Of a stretch of 64,000 bases of DNA, positions 17,848-27,090 are shown one piece after another. The stretch spans positions 1,426,001 through 1,490,000 of the forward strand of contig NZ_CP102251.1 of NCBI RefSeq assembly GCF_025145285.1. Direction: 5' to 3'. Under the pieces are notes generated by a model. That model did no database searches. It worked only from the letters and a program-made list of their open reading frames with translations, and was not told where the DNA came from. Each line of letters starts with the position of its first letter. The stretch's first letter is position 1. Made by a program: the position numbers and the translations under genes. This stretch comes from Alistipes onderdonkii. GTDB lineage: Bacteria; Bacteroidota; Bacteroidia; Bacteroidales; Rikenellaceae.

Positions 17848-17948
17848 ATCCTTCGTGTTTTTTAAGGAGCCGTTATAACCATTCCTTTGTTTCGCCGGCA
17901 AAGATCGCATCTTTTGGCGGGATATGGAACAAGAACCGGTTATCCTGC

Positions 17949-17963
17949 ATAACATAAAGTTAT
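17949..17963. promoter_or_regulatory. LysR-type operator upstream of the yeiH-like gene
   Basis: A perfect palindrome ATAAC-N5-GTTAT, the classical T-N11-A form recognised by LysR regulators. It lies in the 200-base gap between lysR (ends 18048) and the yeiH-like gene, about 102 bases before the latter's start. The adjacent LysR is the obvious candidate binder. Confidence 0.65.
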
Positions 17964-18047
17964 AATGAAAGCCCCAGCCGTGCAGCGGTGCCCGGAAACG
18001 GAATATGGGAACAGAATACGGGAACGGGATACGGGATGCCCGCCGGG

Positions 18048-18935
18048 TCAGCGGTCAGCCCGGGCGAAATCGACGAACTGCCGGACAAGCCGGGCAGGTT
18101 CGGCCTCGGCATGCACGAACACGAAGTCGCGCGTGAGCGACAAGGAGTCGACATCGACGATACGCAGCGTACCGCTGCGCAGCTCGTTCACGACCGAAAT
18201 CACCGACAGGATGGCCATGGCGTCGCTGTTGCGCACGAACGCCTTGATCCCCTCGGTCGAGCCGAGGCGCATCACCACGTTCAGCTCCGGGATGCGAATC
18301 CCGGCCTTGCCGAGTGCCGTCTTGATGACTTCGAGCGTCCCCGACCCGCCCTCGCGCAGCACGAGGGGAATCTGCCGCAAACGGTCGGGCGTCACGGCAT
18401 CCGTCCGCGCATAGGGGCCGCCCGTACGTGCGACCAACACCAGTTCGTCGGGCGCGAAGAGCGTGTAGTGCAACCCCTGCCGGCGGCTGAGGCTCTCGAC
18501 CATCCCCAGGTCGATGCCGCGCCCGCACAGCGCCTGTTCGACCTGGTCGCTGTTACCCGACATCATCGAGACCCGCACGCCGGGGAAGCGCGTGGTGAAG
18601 CGGGCGAGGATCGGCGGCAGGAGGTATTGGGCGATGGTCGTGCTGGCGCCCAGGCGCAGTTCGCCCTCGACCGCACTCGCGCAGAGGCTCATCTCGTACT
18701 CCATGCGGCGGTAGTCGCCCGCCAGCCGTTCGGCGCAGGCCAGCAGGGTCTCGCCGGCCGGGGTCAGCTCCAGGCGGCTGCCGCAACGAACGAAGAGTTG
18801 CGTCTTATAACGGGATTCGAGCTCACCGACATGCTTGCTGACGGCGGGCTGGGAAATGAACAACTGCTCGGCAGTCCGGGTGAAACTGAGCGTCCGGGCC
18901 GCGGTGATGAAAACTTTAAGTCGGAAATCGTCCAT
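18048..18935 (-). CDS. LysR-family transcriptional regulator
   Basis: A 295-residue regulator. An N-terminal winged helix-turn-helix (about residues 2-60: FTRTAEQLFISQPAVSKHV) is followed by a LysR substrate-binding domain (about 88-290) with the expected start GELRLGAS. It resembles the CysL/YeiE group more than others. It most likely controls the yeiH-like gene just downstream on the same strand, through the palindrome in the gap. Its effector is unknown. Confidence 0.92.
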   Translation of the reverse strand: MDDFRLKVFITAARTLSFTRTAEQLFISQPAVSKHVGELESRYKTQLFVRCGSRLELTPAGETLLACAERLAGDYRRMEYEMSLCASAVEGELRLGASTTIAQYLLPPILARFTTRFPGVRVSMMSGNSDQVEQALCGRGIDLGMVESLSRRQGLHYTLFAPDELVLVARTGGPYARTDAVTPDRLRQIPLVLREGGSGTLEVIKTALGKAGIRIPELNVVMRLGSTEGIKAFVRNSDAMAILSVISVVNELRSGTLRIVDVDSLSLTRDFVFVHAEAEPARLVRQFVDFARADR

Positions 18936-18979
18936 AACTATCGCAGGTTATCGGTGCATGGCCACCAGCCGGAGCGGCC

Positions 18980-20011
18980 TCAACCCAGGTGCCCGTCTTG
19001 GGCGAACTCCTTTACCGACTTGATATAGTGGTCGATAGTCTCCTGCATCGAAACGAACGATTTACCTCCCGCGGCATTCTTGTGGCCACCGCCGTTGAAG
19101 TACTTGCGGGCGAAGAGGTTGACGTCGACATCTCCGCGCGAACGTAAACTCACGCGGATGAACTTGCGGTGGGCCAGGAACATGGCCGACATCTTCATCT
19201 TCTTGATCGTCAGCGCGTAGTTCACGAAACCCTCGCTGTCGCCCTGCTGGAACTGGAAACGGCGCATTTCGTTCTCCATCAGCGACATGTAGGCCACCGT
19301 CCCGTCCTGGATGATCTCCATCTTGCGGTTGATGACATAACCGAACAATCGTGCGCGGCCTTCGGTATAGGCGTTATAGACGTTGTTGTGTATCTCGGGA
19401 ATGCTGATGCCCTTCTCGACCAGCACCGCCACGGCGCGGAACAGCTCCGGCGTGAGGAACGAGTAGGCGAAGTTGCCCGTGTCGGTCATGATGCCCACGT
19501 AGAGCGCCTCGGCCATCTGCCGCGTAATGGCATCGGTGCCGAACAGCGCTTCGATGATGCTGTATACGAGGAAGCAGGTGCTCGACGAATCGGGATACGA
19601 GAACGAGAGGTCGAAATGCCCGTCGGGCGAAAGGTGGTGGTCGATCAGCACGCGGCGCGCCGTGGTGTTGGCCTCGATCGTATCGCTCAGGATTTCGAGC
19701 CGCGACACGGCGTTGAAGTCGAGGCAGAAGAGCAGGTCGGCCTCGGCGATGGCGCGCACGGCATCGCCCGCAGTGTCGTTCTTGAAGACCACGACCTGGC
19801 CGATACCCGGCATCCAGTCGAGAAAATAGGGGTATTTGTTCGGGACGATGCACGTCACCTCGTGTCCCATTCCCCGCAGCACCTCGGCCCATGCGAGCGA
19901 AGAACCCACGGCATCGCCGTCGGGATTGGTATGGGCGACAATCACGATCTTCCGGTTTGCCGGGGCGAGAAGTTCCCTGAGGGATTCGATACGCTCTTTC
20001 GATAGCTCCAT
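18980..20011 (-). CDS. DHH-family phosphoesterase (NrnA-type oligoribonuclease / pAp phosphatase)
   Basis: A 343-residue cytoplasmic enzyme expected to degrade nanoRNAs or cyclic dinucleotide products and to dephosphorylate pAp, using Mn2+. The DHH motifs are intact: VAHTNPDGDAVGS (about residues 27-39), CLDFNAVSRL (about 95-104) and LIDHHLSPDG (about 121-130). The DHHA1 domain ends with GGGHKNAAGG (about 312-321). The length is normal. A consensus promoter lies 32 bases upstream, and the gene is divergent from the GH127 gene. Confidence 0.92.
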   Translation of the reverse strand: MELSKERIESLRELLAPANRKIVIVAHTNPDGDAVGSSLAWAEVLRGMGHEVTCIVPNKYPYFLDWMPGIGQVVVFKNDTAGDAVRAIAEADLLFCLDFNAVSRLEILSDTIEANTTARRVLIDHHLSPDGHFDLSFSYPDSSSTCFLVYSIIEALFGTDAITRQMAEALYVGIMTDTGNFAYSFLTPELFRAVAVLVEKGISIPEIHNNVYNAYTEGRARLFGYVINRKMEIIQDGTVAYMSLMENEMRRFQFQQGDSEGFVNYALTIKKMKMSAMFLAHRKFIRVSLRSRGDVDVNLFARKYFNGGGHKNAAGGKSFVSMQETIDHYIKSVKEFAQDGHLG

Positions 20012-20042
20012 TTCAGCCTTTCTTCACATTGGTGATACTGGG

Positions 20043-20073
20043 CAAAGGTAGCAAAAAAGAGGGAGATAACAAA
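20043..20073 (-). promoter_or_regulatory. Consensus Bacteroidetes promoter of the DHH phosphoesterase gene
   Basis: Read on the minus strand: TTTG (20070-20073), a 19-base spacer and TACCTTTG (20043-20050). Both boxes match the consensus exactly. The leader would be about 25 bases long. Confidence 0.85.
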
Positions 20074-20136
20074 CCGCGCCCGCCGATGTATACTGAATTT
20101 GCACATTTGCATACACCCCGCAGCCGGTAATTTCGT

Positions 20137-20144
20137 TAATTTTG
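20137..20144 (+). promoter_or_regulatory. -7 box (TAATTTTG) of the GH127 gene
   Basis: A perfect TAnnTTTG box 24 bases upstream of the ATG at 20169. No good -33 box lies at the usual spacing (the nearest TTTG, 20106-20109, is 27 bases away), which suggests weak or activator-dependent initiation. Confidence 0.6.
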
Positions 20145-20168
20145 TTCCGGCTAACCAAAACCGTACGT

Positions 20169-22196
20169 ATGAAAAAACTCATGTCCCTGCTGCTGGCAGG
20201 CCTACTCCTGGCAACGGCCACCGCGACGGCCGCGGCACCCTATGCCAACAACCGCGCCCCGCTGCGCGAAAAGCCCTTCGTGAAACTTCCGCTGGGCGCC
20301 ATCCGCGCCGAAGGATGGCTCCGCGACCAGTTGCAGCGTCAGGCCGACGGGCTGACGGGGCACCTCGATTCGGTCTACCCCGAGGTGATGGGCCCGCGCA
20401 ACGGCTGGCTGGGCGGCGACGGCGACGTCTGGGAACGCGGCCCCTACTGGATCGACGGGCTGCTGCCGCTGGCCTATATCCTCGGCGACAGGCAGCTGAT
20501 CGAAAAGACCCGCCCCTGGATCGAGTGGGCGCTCGGCAGCCGGCAGCCCGACGGCTATTTCGGCCCGGCGGAAGACCGTCCGTTCGAAAGCCCGGCCATA
20601 CAGCGCGACAACGCCCGCGACTGGTGGCCCAAGATGGTCATGCTCAAGGTGCTGCAACAATACTATTCGGCGACGGGCGACGAGCGCGTCATCGAACTGA
20701 TGAGGGCCTATTTCCGTTACCAGTTGCGCGAGCTTCCGAAGACCCCGCTGGGGCACTGGACTTTTTGGGGCGAACAGCGCGGCGGCGACAACCTGGGCAT
20801 CGTCTACTGGCTCTACAACATCACGGGCGACGAATTCCTGCTGGAGCTGGGCGACCTGATCCACCGGCAGACGCTCGACTGGACGGGCATCCTCGCCGGC
20901 GGGGAGGTGATCCCGACGCCCTTTTCGCTGCACTGCGTGAACCTCGCGCAGGGGATCAAGGAGCCGGTGGTATACTACCAGCGCAGCAACGACCCGGCGC
21001 ATGTGGCGGCCGTGAAGAAAGGCTTCGCGGACATACGCCGCTACATCGGCCTGCCGACGGGGTTGTACGGGGGCGACGAGGCGCTGCACGGCGCCGCCCC
21101 GACGCAGGGTTCGGAACTTTGCACGGCCGTGGAGATGATGTACTCGCTGGAGGAGATGGCCGAAATCACGGGCGACGTGCAGTTCGCCGACCATCTGGAG
21201 CGCGTGGCGTTCAACGCCCTGCCCACGCAGGCCACGGACGCCTATGACGCCCGCCAGTACTACCAGCAGGTCAACCAGGTGATGATTACCGACCACCGCC
21301 GCAATTTCGAGCAGAGCCACGACGGCACGGACATCCTCTACGGCCTGCTGACGGGCTATGCCTGCTGCACGTCGAACATGCACCAGGGATGGCCCAAGTT
21401 CACGCAAAACCTGTGGTATGCCACCCACGACGGCGGGCTGGCCGCGATGGTCTATTCGCCCTGCAACGTCACGGCCGAAGTGGCCGGCGGCGTACGGGTG
21501 ACGATCGCCGAGCGGACGCAATACCCCTTCGACGAGCAGATACGCTTCGAGATAAAGATCGACGGCCGCAAGGTGAAAACGGCCCAGTTCCCGCTCCGCC
21601 TGCGCATCCCCGGCTGGTGCGAAGGGGCGACCGTGGCGGTGAACGGTCAGGCCGTGGCAACGCCCGCCGGGGGCTCCGTGGCGGAGGTGCGCCGCACGTG
21701 GCGCACGGGCGACGTGGTGACGCTCCGCCTGCCGATGGAGGTCGCCGTCAGCCGCTGGTACGAACGCTCGGCCGTCGTCGAGCGCGGGCCGCTGGTCTAC
21801 TCGCTGCGCATCGGCGAAAAATGGTCGAAAGTCCGCAACCCCGGCAAGCAGATCTACGGCCCGTGGTATTACGAAGTGCGGCCGACGACCCCGTGGAACT
21901 ACACGCTCTTCGAGGAGGACGTCCGCCCCGAACGCATTGCGGAGGCATTCAGGGTCGAGCGGCGCGATATCGGCGACGCCTATCCGTGGACGCTGGAAAA
22001 TGCCCCGGTGGAGATCAAGGCGCGCGGGCGCAGGCTCGACGAATGGGTGCTCTACCAGGAGAGCGCCGGCCCCCAGCCGTACAGCACCAACGAGACCGCC
22101 AATCCCGCCGAAGAGATCACGCTGATCCCCTACGGCTGCACGACGCTGCGCATCACCGAGTTCCCCCTGACGCGCGACCTGCGCAAGAACTGGTAG
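20169..22196 (+). CDS. GH127-family glycoside hydrolase (beta-L-arabinofuranosidase type, DUF1680)
   Basis: A 675-residue secreted enzyme expected to release beta-L-arabinofuranose from plant glycans or glycoproteins. The ATG at 20169 gives a signal peptide (about residues 1-24, ATATAAA|PY). The (alpha/alpha)6-barrel domain carries the zinc-thiolate site of the family: Glu316 and Cys318 (GSELCTAVEM), Cys399 and Cys400 (YACCTSN), one of the cysteines being the nucleophile. The spacing of about 81 between Cys318 and Cys399 is close to that in bifidobacterial HypBA1. Beta-sandwich domains follow from about residue 430. It stands alone with its own promoter and terminator. Confidence 0.9.
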   Translation: MKKLMSLLLAGLLLATATATAAAPYANNRAPLREKPFVKLPLGAIRAEGWLRDQLQRQADGLTGHLDSVYPEVMGPRNGWLGGDGDVWERGPYWIDGLLPLAYILGDRQLIEKTRPWIEWALGSRQPDGYFGPAEDRPFESPAIQRDNARDWWPKMVMLKVLQQYYSATGDERVIELMRAYFRYQLRELPKTPLGHWTFWGEQRGGDNLGIVYWLYNITGDEFLLELGDLIHRQTLDWTGILAGGEVIPTPFSLHCVNLAQGIKEPVVYYQRSNDPAHVAAVKKGFADIRRYIGLPTGLYGGDEALHGAAPTQGSELCTAVEMMYSLEEMAEITGDVQFADHLERVAFNALPTQATDAYDARQYYQQVNQVMITDHRRNFEQSHDGTDILYGLLTGYACCTSNMHQGWPKFTQNLWYATHDGGLAAMVYSPCNVTAEVAGGVRVTIAERTQYPFDEQIRFEIKIDGRKVKTAQFPLRLRIPGWCEGATVAVNGQAVATPAGGSVAEVRRTWRTGDVVTLRLPMEVAVSRWYERSAVVERGPLVYSLRIGEKWSKVRNPGKQIYGPWYYEVRPTTPWNYTLFEEDVRPERIAEAFRVERRDIGDAYPWTLENAPVEIKARGRRLDEWVLYQESAGPQPYSTNETANPAEEITLIPYGCTTLRITEFPLTRDLRKNW

Positions 22197-22421
22197 TGCG
22201 CCCGAAAGGCAGGGCGGGGAAAAGATAGTGCCTGGAAACGGGTGTCCGGGAAAGCGGATGCCGCAGGGAGGGATCCGGTGCCGGAGAAAACACCGTAACG
22301 GGAACCCGCAACCCGGGAGAAGGGAGGTTGACGGAAGAAGGGAACCGCCCGGAAAGCATGGCGCCGGGAGGGGTGAAAACCGGAACGGCACAACGTTTCC
22401 GGGGGGGGCCGGCAACGAGAA
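22197..22421. other. Purine-rich intergenic spacer with imperfect GGAA-type repeats
   Basis: A 225-base non-coding spacer rich in G and A on the plus strand, with variants of CCGGGAAAGCGG recurring at irregular intervals and a G8 run at 22401-22408. I see no gene or promoter in it. Confidence 0.6.
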
Positions 22422-22464
22422 ACGGCGCACGAGGGGATATGACCGTCGTGCGCCGTCCTTTTTT
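22422..22464 (+). terminator. Rho-independent terminator downstream of the GH127 gene
   Basis: An 11-base perfect stem, ACGGCGCACGA (22422-22432) with TCGTGCGCCGT (22446-22456), followed by a run of six T bases at 22459-22464. Confidence 0.85.
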
Positions 22465-22517
22465 CGGGGAGGGGCAGCCCGTTTTCCGGGGGTCGGGGCC
22501 CCTTTCCGGGGCGGCGA

Positions 22518-22549
22518 TTGGCACGGTTCGGGATTTTTGCGTAGCTTTG
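22518..22549 (+). promoter_or_regulatory. Bacteroidetes promoter of the ABC-F gene
   Basis: TTGG (22518-22521), a 20-base spacer and a perfect TAGCTTTG (22542-22549). The ATG at 22569 follows after a short leader of about 14 bases. Confidence 0.8.
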
Positions 22550-22568
22550 CAAATCTAAATCACACGTT

Positions 22569-24440
22569 ATGGCTTCTTGTCTCCAGGTGGAAAACCTCAC
22601 CAAATCGTACGGCGAGCAGGTGCTCTTCGAAAATATCTCGTTCACGATCGAGGAGGGCCGGCGCGTGGCCCTCGTGGCGAAGAACGGCACGGGAAAAACC
22701 ACGCTGCTGAACATCATCGCGGGGAAGGAAAGCCACGATGCGGGCAGCGTCGTGCCGCGCCGCGGCCTGAGGATCGCCTACCTGGAACAAAGCCCCGCAT
22801 ACCCGGCGGGCATGACCGTACTGGAAGCCTGCTTCCACGCGGCAAACCCGGCTCTGAAGGCCATCGCGGAGTATGAGCGGGCGATCGGCAATGCGTCGGG
22901 CGAAGGGCTGCAGGAGGCAATGGCGCGGATGGATGCCCTCGAAGCGTGGGATTACGAGCAGCGCGCCAAGCGGATCCTTTCACGGCTCAGGATCCGCGAC
23001 TTCGGGCAAAAAGTGGAGACCCTCTCGGGCGGGCAGCTCAAGCGCGTGGCGCTGGCCAACGTGCTGATCAGCGAATCCGACCTGCTGATCCTCGACGAGC
23101 CGACCAACCACCTCGACACCGACATGACCGAGTGGCTCGAAGAGTACCTCGCGGCGAGCAGCGCCGCGCTGCTGATGGTGACCCACGACCGGTATTTCCT
23201 CGACAGCGTGTGCAGCGACATCCTCGAAATGGAAAACCGCCGGATCTACCACTATGCGGGCAACTACTCCTATTACCTGGAAAAGAAACAGGAGCGCGAA
23301 ACGGCCGACGCGGCACAGCGGGCGAGCGACATGAACCTCTACCGCCGCGAACTGGAGTGGATGCGCCGCCAGCCGCAGGCGCGGGCGACCAAGGCGCGGT
23401 CGCGCATCGACGCGTTCCGCGATCTCGAATCGCGGCTCAAAACGACGCGCCGCAGCGGCGAGGTGCGGCTCGACGTCGGGGCGTCGCGGATCGGCACCAA
23501 GATATTCGAGGCCCGCGACGTGAGCAAGCGCTTCGGCGACGTGGTGATCCTCGACAAGTTCAACTACAACTTCACCCGCTACGAAAAGCTGGGGATCGTG
23601 GGCGACAACGGTTGCGGCAAGTCGACGTTTCTCAAATTGCTGACGGGCATCGAACGACCCGACAGCGGTGTGATCGACATAGGCGAAACCGTTCGCTTCG
23701 GCTATTACAGCCAGCAGGGGCTAGAGTTCGACGACTCGATGAGGGTGATCGACGTGGTGACGGCGATCGCCGAACAGGTCGAACTGGGCGACGGGCGGCG
23801 GATGAGCGCCTCGCAGCTGCTGCAGCATTTCCTCTTCACACCGGAAACGCAATACAATTACGTGGCACGCCTGAGCGGCGGCGAGCGGCGGAGGTTATAC
23901 CTCTGCACGGTGCTGATGCAGAGCCCCAATTTCCTGGTGCTGGACGAGCCGACGAACGACCTGGACATCGTAACGCTGGGCATCCTGGAAGAGTACCTGC
24001 AAGCGTTCAGAGGCTGCGTGATCGTGGTGTCGCACGACCGTTATTTCGTGGACAAGGTCGCCGACCACCTGCTGGTTTTCTGCGGCGGGGGCGAGATCAG
24101 GGATTTTGCGGGAACCTACTCGGAATACGTGGCCTGGAAGCGCGAATACGAAGCGGCACGCCGCGCCGAAGCCGCACAGGCCCGCCCCAAACCGCAGGCG
24201 GCGAAAACACAGGCGGCGGAGGCTGTGCCGCGCAAGCTCTCGTTCAACGAAAAGAGGGAGCTGGAAGCGCTCGAAACGGAAATCCCGGCGCTCGAGGCCG
24301 AGAAAGCGGCACTCGAGGCGTCGCTCTCGTCGGGGACGCTCCCGGTGGAGGAGCTCACGGCGCAGTCACGGCGCATAGCGGAGCTGATCGCGTCGATCGA
24401 CGAAAAGACGATGCGCTGGCTGGAGCTGAGCGAGCGGTGA
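22569..24440 (+). CDS. ABC-F family ATPase (Uup-like)
   Basis: A 623-residue soluble protein with two ABC ATPase cassettes and no membrane segment. ABC-F proteins act on the ribosome, as translation factors or, in some lines, in antibiotic protection. Cassette 1 has its Walker A at residues 38-45 (NGTGKT, Lys43) and signature LSGGQ at 152-156. Cassette 2 has its Walker A around 345-352 (DNGCGKS) and signature LSGGERRR. The linker between them is charged. The C-terminal coiled-coil tail (about 540-620, rich in Glu, Ala and Lys) matches the Uup or YdiF type rather than EttA. It is a single-gene unit. Confidence 0.9.
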   Translation: MASCLQVENLTKSYGEQVLFENISFTIEEGRRVALVAKNGTGKTTLLNIIAGKESHDAGSVVPRRGLRIAYLEQSPAYPAGMTVLEACFHAANPALKAIAEYERAIGNASGEGLQEAMARMDALEAWDYEQRAKRILSRLRIRDFGQKVETLSGGQLKRVALANVLISESDLLILDEPTNHLDTDMTEWLEEYLAASSAALLMVTHDRYFLDSVCSDILEMENRRIYHYAGNYSYYLEKKQERETADAAQRASDMNLYRRELEWMRRQPQARATKARSRIDAFRDLESRLKTTRRSGEVRLDVGASRIGTKIFEARDVSKRFGDVVILDKFNYNFTRYEKLGIVGDNGCGKSTFLKLLTGIERPDSGVIDIGETVRFGYYSQQGLEFDDSMRVIDVVTAIAEQVELGDGRRMSASQLLQHFLFTPETQYNYVARLSGGERRRLYLCTVLMQSPNFLVLDEPTNDLDIVTLGILEEYLQAFRGCVIVVSHDRYFVDKVADHLLVFCGGGEIRDFAGTYSEYVAWKREYEAARRAEAAQARPKPQAAKTQAAEAVPRKLSFNEKRELEALETEIPALEAEKAALEASLSSGTLPVEELTAQSRRIAELIASIDEKTMRWLELSER

Positions 24441-24500
24441 GAGCAGGCATCCTGTCCGGCGGAACGGCCTGCGGCAAGGCCGGCGGGCGTCCAAGATCCG

Positions 24501-24528
24501 AAAAAACCCGCGCTTGTCGAAGCGCGGG
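24501..24528 (-). terminator. Terminator of the SGNH hydrolase gene
   Basis: A 9-base stem, CCCGCGCTT (24507-24515) with AAGCGCGGG (24520-24528), has a run of A bases (24501-24506) on its left, which is the T run when read on the minus strand. It lies about 20 bases after the minus-strand stop. Confidence 0.8.
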
Positions 24529-24549
24529 CATGAATCCGTACAAATCCGA

Positions 24550-25329
24550 TTACCTTTTTATATTCAGCAGCGTGAGGTTTTCCAGCACGGTCTGCTGCGC
24601 CACACGCTGGATGTATTCGGCCTGTTCGGCCGGGAAGTCCAGCGTGCAGGCGGTCTGGTAGGGCTTGCCGTAGATCGTGGTGAAAATCACGTTCGCGGCC
24701 AGGTAGCTGCCCAGCGGCCCGGGGTGGAAACAATCCTGCGCATAGAGCACGTAATCGGGCCTTTCGGCACGCACCCGGCGCCATGCCATGCCCACGGGGG
24801 CACACCACGCGTCGTTGTCGTAGGCCATTTCGAGGTAGCTGGTAATCAGCCGTTCCTGCATGGTGCCGTAGCTGTTGGCGGGCGGGTACTCCGGAATCGG
24901 GAAGCGGTTGCCGTTCTTATGCCCCCACGTCATGTAGAAGATCACACGGGCATCGGGCGACGCGACGTGCACCAGGCTGTCGAGCGTACGCGCCGCAGGG
25001 TAGACTTCCCGTGCGACCTGTCGGGTCGGCATGGCCGGTGCGGAACTCTGCTCCTGGAGGATGACGTAGTCCCAGCCGCCCGCGGCGATGGCGTCGAGCA
25101 GTTTCTGGTTTTTCAGGTGGCCGGAAAGGCGCTCGCCGCCCTTGAGGAAGCGCGTACAGGAGAGTTTCACCTTCTGCGTGGCGGCGATCTGCCGGACGGT
25201 GGACGGCATGTCGTTGTAATAGGTATAGCTGTTGCCGACCCACAGCACCCGCAGCGAATCGGTGCCACGCGCCTGCGTGAAAAAGGGCACGAACAGCAAC
25301 AACAGGAATTTCAGGACGATCTTGGTCAT
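24550..25329 (-). CDS. SGNH-fold hydrolase (DUF4886-like), secreted
   Basis: A 259-residue protein with a signal peptide (about residues 1-20, FFTQARG). The SGNH blocks are visible: VGNSYT with nucleophile Ser34, the DYVILQEQSSAP strand, and the C-terminal DCFHPGPLGSY carrying the Asp-x-x-His pair. The family includes acyl and carbohydrate esterases of the periplasm. It resembles the DUF4886 proteins of gut Bacteroidetes, whose substrates are mostly untested. It is monocistronic, 174 bases downstream of nth on the same strand. Confidence 0.85.
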   Translation of the reverse strand: MTKIVLKFLLLLFVPFFTQARGTDSLRVLWVGNSYTYYNDMPSTVRQIAATQKVKLSCTRFLKGGERLSGHLKNQKLLDAIAAGGWDYVILQEQSSAPAMPTRQVAREVYPAARTLDSLVHVASPDARVIFYMTWGHKNGNRFPIPEYPPANSYGTMQERLITSYLEMAYDNDAWCAPVGMAWRRVRAERPDYVLYAQDCFHPGPLGSYLAANVIFTTIYGKPYQTACTLDFPAEQAEYIQRVAQQTVLENLTLLNIKR

Positions 25330-25491
25330 AGGTCTGAGGTTTGGATTGGGTTGATCTGTTTTTTTGTGTTCAGGGTGTTCCCGGCGGCCGGATCATGCCC
25401 CGCGCGGGAGGCGGGTCGTACCGGGCGGGACCGTCGACCGGAGAACGAACCGTCCCGGCAAAGCCTCCCCGGGCAAATGCCCCAAAACGTC

Positions 25492-25500
25492 GGGGGGGGG
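25492..25500. repeat. G9 homopolymer downstream of nth
   Basis: Nine consecutive G bases on the plus strand, just outside the nth stop codon (minus-strand TAG at 25504-25506). It is not in a coding sequence. Confidence 0.85.
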
Positions 25501-25503
25501 CAC

Positions 25504-26154
25504 CTACCCTTTCGTCCGGTGGTCGGCGGCGTACTTGCGGCACCAGGCGGCGATCCCGCATTCGCCGCACTTGGGGCTGCGCGCCATGCAGACATAACGC
25601 CCGTGGAGGATCAGCCAGTGGTGGGCGAGCGGCAGCAGGTGCGAGGGGATGTTCTTTTCGAGCGTCAGCTCGGTCTGCAACGGAGTTTTCGAATTGGTCG
25701 TCAGCCCGATACGGTTCGAAACACGGAAGACATGCGTGTCCACCGGCATCACCTCCTTCTGCCACAGCACGGCGCCAAGCACATTGGCCGTCTTGCGCCC
25801 CACACCCGGCAGGCGCTGCATCTGCTGCAGGTCGCTCGGCACCTCGCCTCCGAACTCTTTGCACAGCATACGCGCCATGCCCGCGAGGTTGCGGGCCTTG
25901 TTGTTCGGATAGGAAATGCTTCGGATATAGGGGTAAATCTCCTCGGCCGTGGCCTTCGCCATTTCGAACGGCGTGGGGAAGCGCTCGAACAGGGCGGGCG
26001 TAGTCATGTTGACCCGCTTGTCGGTACACTGCGCCGAAAGGATCACGGCCACGAGCAACTGGTAGGGATCCGTATAGTGCAATTCGCTCTCGGCCACGGG
26101 CATGTGCTCCGAGAACCAGGCGATAACGCCGTCGTAACGCTCTTTGGTAGTCAT
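25504..26154 (-). CDS. nth: Endonuclease III (DNA glycosylase/AP lyase)
   Basis: A 216-residue base-excision-repair enzyme that removes oxidised pyrimidines. The helix-hairpin-helix LPGVGRKTANVLG contains the catalytic lysine, and PVDTHVFRVSNRIGL contains the catalytic aspartate. The C-terminal 4Fe-4S loop has the spacing C-x6-C-x2-C-x5-C (CMARSPKCGECGIAAWC). Its start overlaps the stop of the upstream glycosyltransferase gene by four bases, so translation is coupled. Confidence 0.96.
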   Translation of the reverse strand: MTTKERYDGVIAWFSEHMPVAESELHYTDPYQLLVAVILSAQCTDKRVNMTTPALFERFPTPFEMAKATAEEIYPYIRSISYPNNKARNLAGMARMLCKEFGGEVPSDLQQMQRLPGVGRKTANVLGAVLWQKEVMPVDTHVFRVSNRIGLTTNSKTPLQTELTLEKNIPSHLLPLAHHWLILHGRYVCMARSPKCGECGIAAWCRKYAADHRTKG

Positions 26155-27083
26155 AGTCGTTGTTTTTTACGTCGGAACAAAATCTTCTTCACGAGGAGCC
26201 CGCAGCCTTCGGGGCAGAACAGCAGGCGCGGACAGGCAGCCACGTCGCGGCGCCACCGGGCGAGGTATTCGCCGACGGAACCGTTCCAGGAGAGTACCCA
26301 CAACGCGACCGAACTGCGCCGCCGCAGGATGCGGAAACGGTTGCGGCGTGCACTGTAACGGGCATCGAACCACAGGCTTATGTCCATCAGGGAGTCGCAG
26401 AAGGCGATCCGGCGGGGATATTCCGTGCTATGGCTCACGCTCTGCGGCAGGCGGCGGTGCACCGCCGTGATGACCGGGAGGTAGCGGATCCGGCTGCAGG
26501 CCGCGAACCAGAGCCACATCGGAGCGTCGTCGGTAAGCCATTCGGGATGTTCCCCGGGGCGCACCTCGGCATAGTAGCGGGCGATGAGGTCGCGGCGCGC
26601 CAGCGTGGCGCAGTTGGCGATGGTGAGCCGGCAGAGCAGGCGGTCGAAATCGGTAAAATGCTCCTCGTGGTCGGGTTCGGTGAGGCCGGTGTTCTGGTAA
26701 TAGTTGCTGGCGCGCGTATAGCACATCCCGCACGAGGGGTCGGACTCCAGCAGGTCGGCCTGCATCTGCAACTTGCGGGGGTCGCTCCACCAGTCGTCGC
26801 CGTCGCAGTAGGCCACGTATTTCCCGCGGCAGGCCTCGAACGTGCGGAGATAGTTGGCACGCCAGCCCACGTTGCGCTGGCCCGTGACGAAACGCACGCG
26901 GCCGGGGTATTTCGCCGCGTATTCGCGGCAAATAGCGGCCGTGGAGTCCGTACTGCAATCGTCGCCCAGCACCAGTTCGACGTCAAATGAGGTCTCCTGC
27001 GCCAAGATGCTTTCGACAGCCTGGCGGAGGTAAGCTTCGTGGTTGTAAGTGGTCATGCAGACCGATACGAGCGGGGTTTCCAT
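26151..27083 (-). CDS. Family 2 glycosyltransferase
   Basis: A 310-residue GT-A fold enzyme expected to transfer a sugar from a nucleotide donor. The N-terminus VSVCMTTYNHEAYL, the LVLGDDCSTDST strand (about residues 38-49) and the metal-binding DGDDWWSDP (about 95-103) are standard GT2 features. There is a basic C-terminal part and no transmembrane segment. The acceptor is unknown. It sits between uvrD/pcrA and nth with a 7-base gap on one side and a 4-base overlap on the other. That is odd company for a sugar transferase, so the grouping may not be functional. Confidence 0.9.
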   Translation of the reverse strand: METPLVSVCMTTYNHEAYLRQAVESILAQETSFDVELVLGDDCSTDSTAAICREYAAKYPGRVRFVTGQRNVGWRANYLRTFEACRGKYVAYCDGDDWWSDPRKLQMQADLLESDPSCGMCYTRASNYYQNTGLTEPDHEEHFTDFDRLLCRLTIANCATLARRDLIARYYAEVRPGEHPEWLTDDAPMWLWFAACSRIRYLPVITAVHRRLPQSVSHSTEYPRRIAFCDSLMDISLWFDARYSARRNRFRILRRRSSVALWVLSWNGSVGEYLARWRRDVAACPRLLFCPEGCGLLVKKILFRRKKQRL

Positions 27084-27090
27084 AGCCGGA

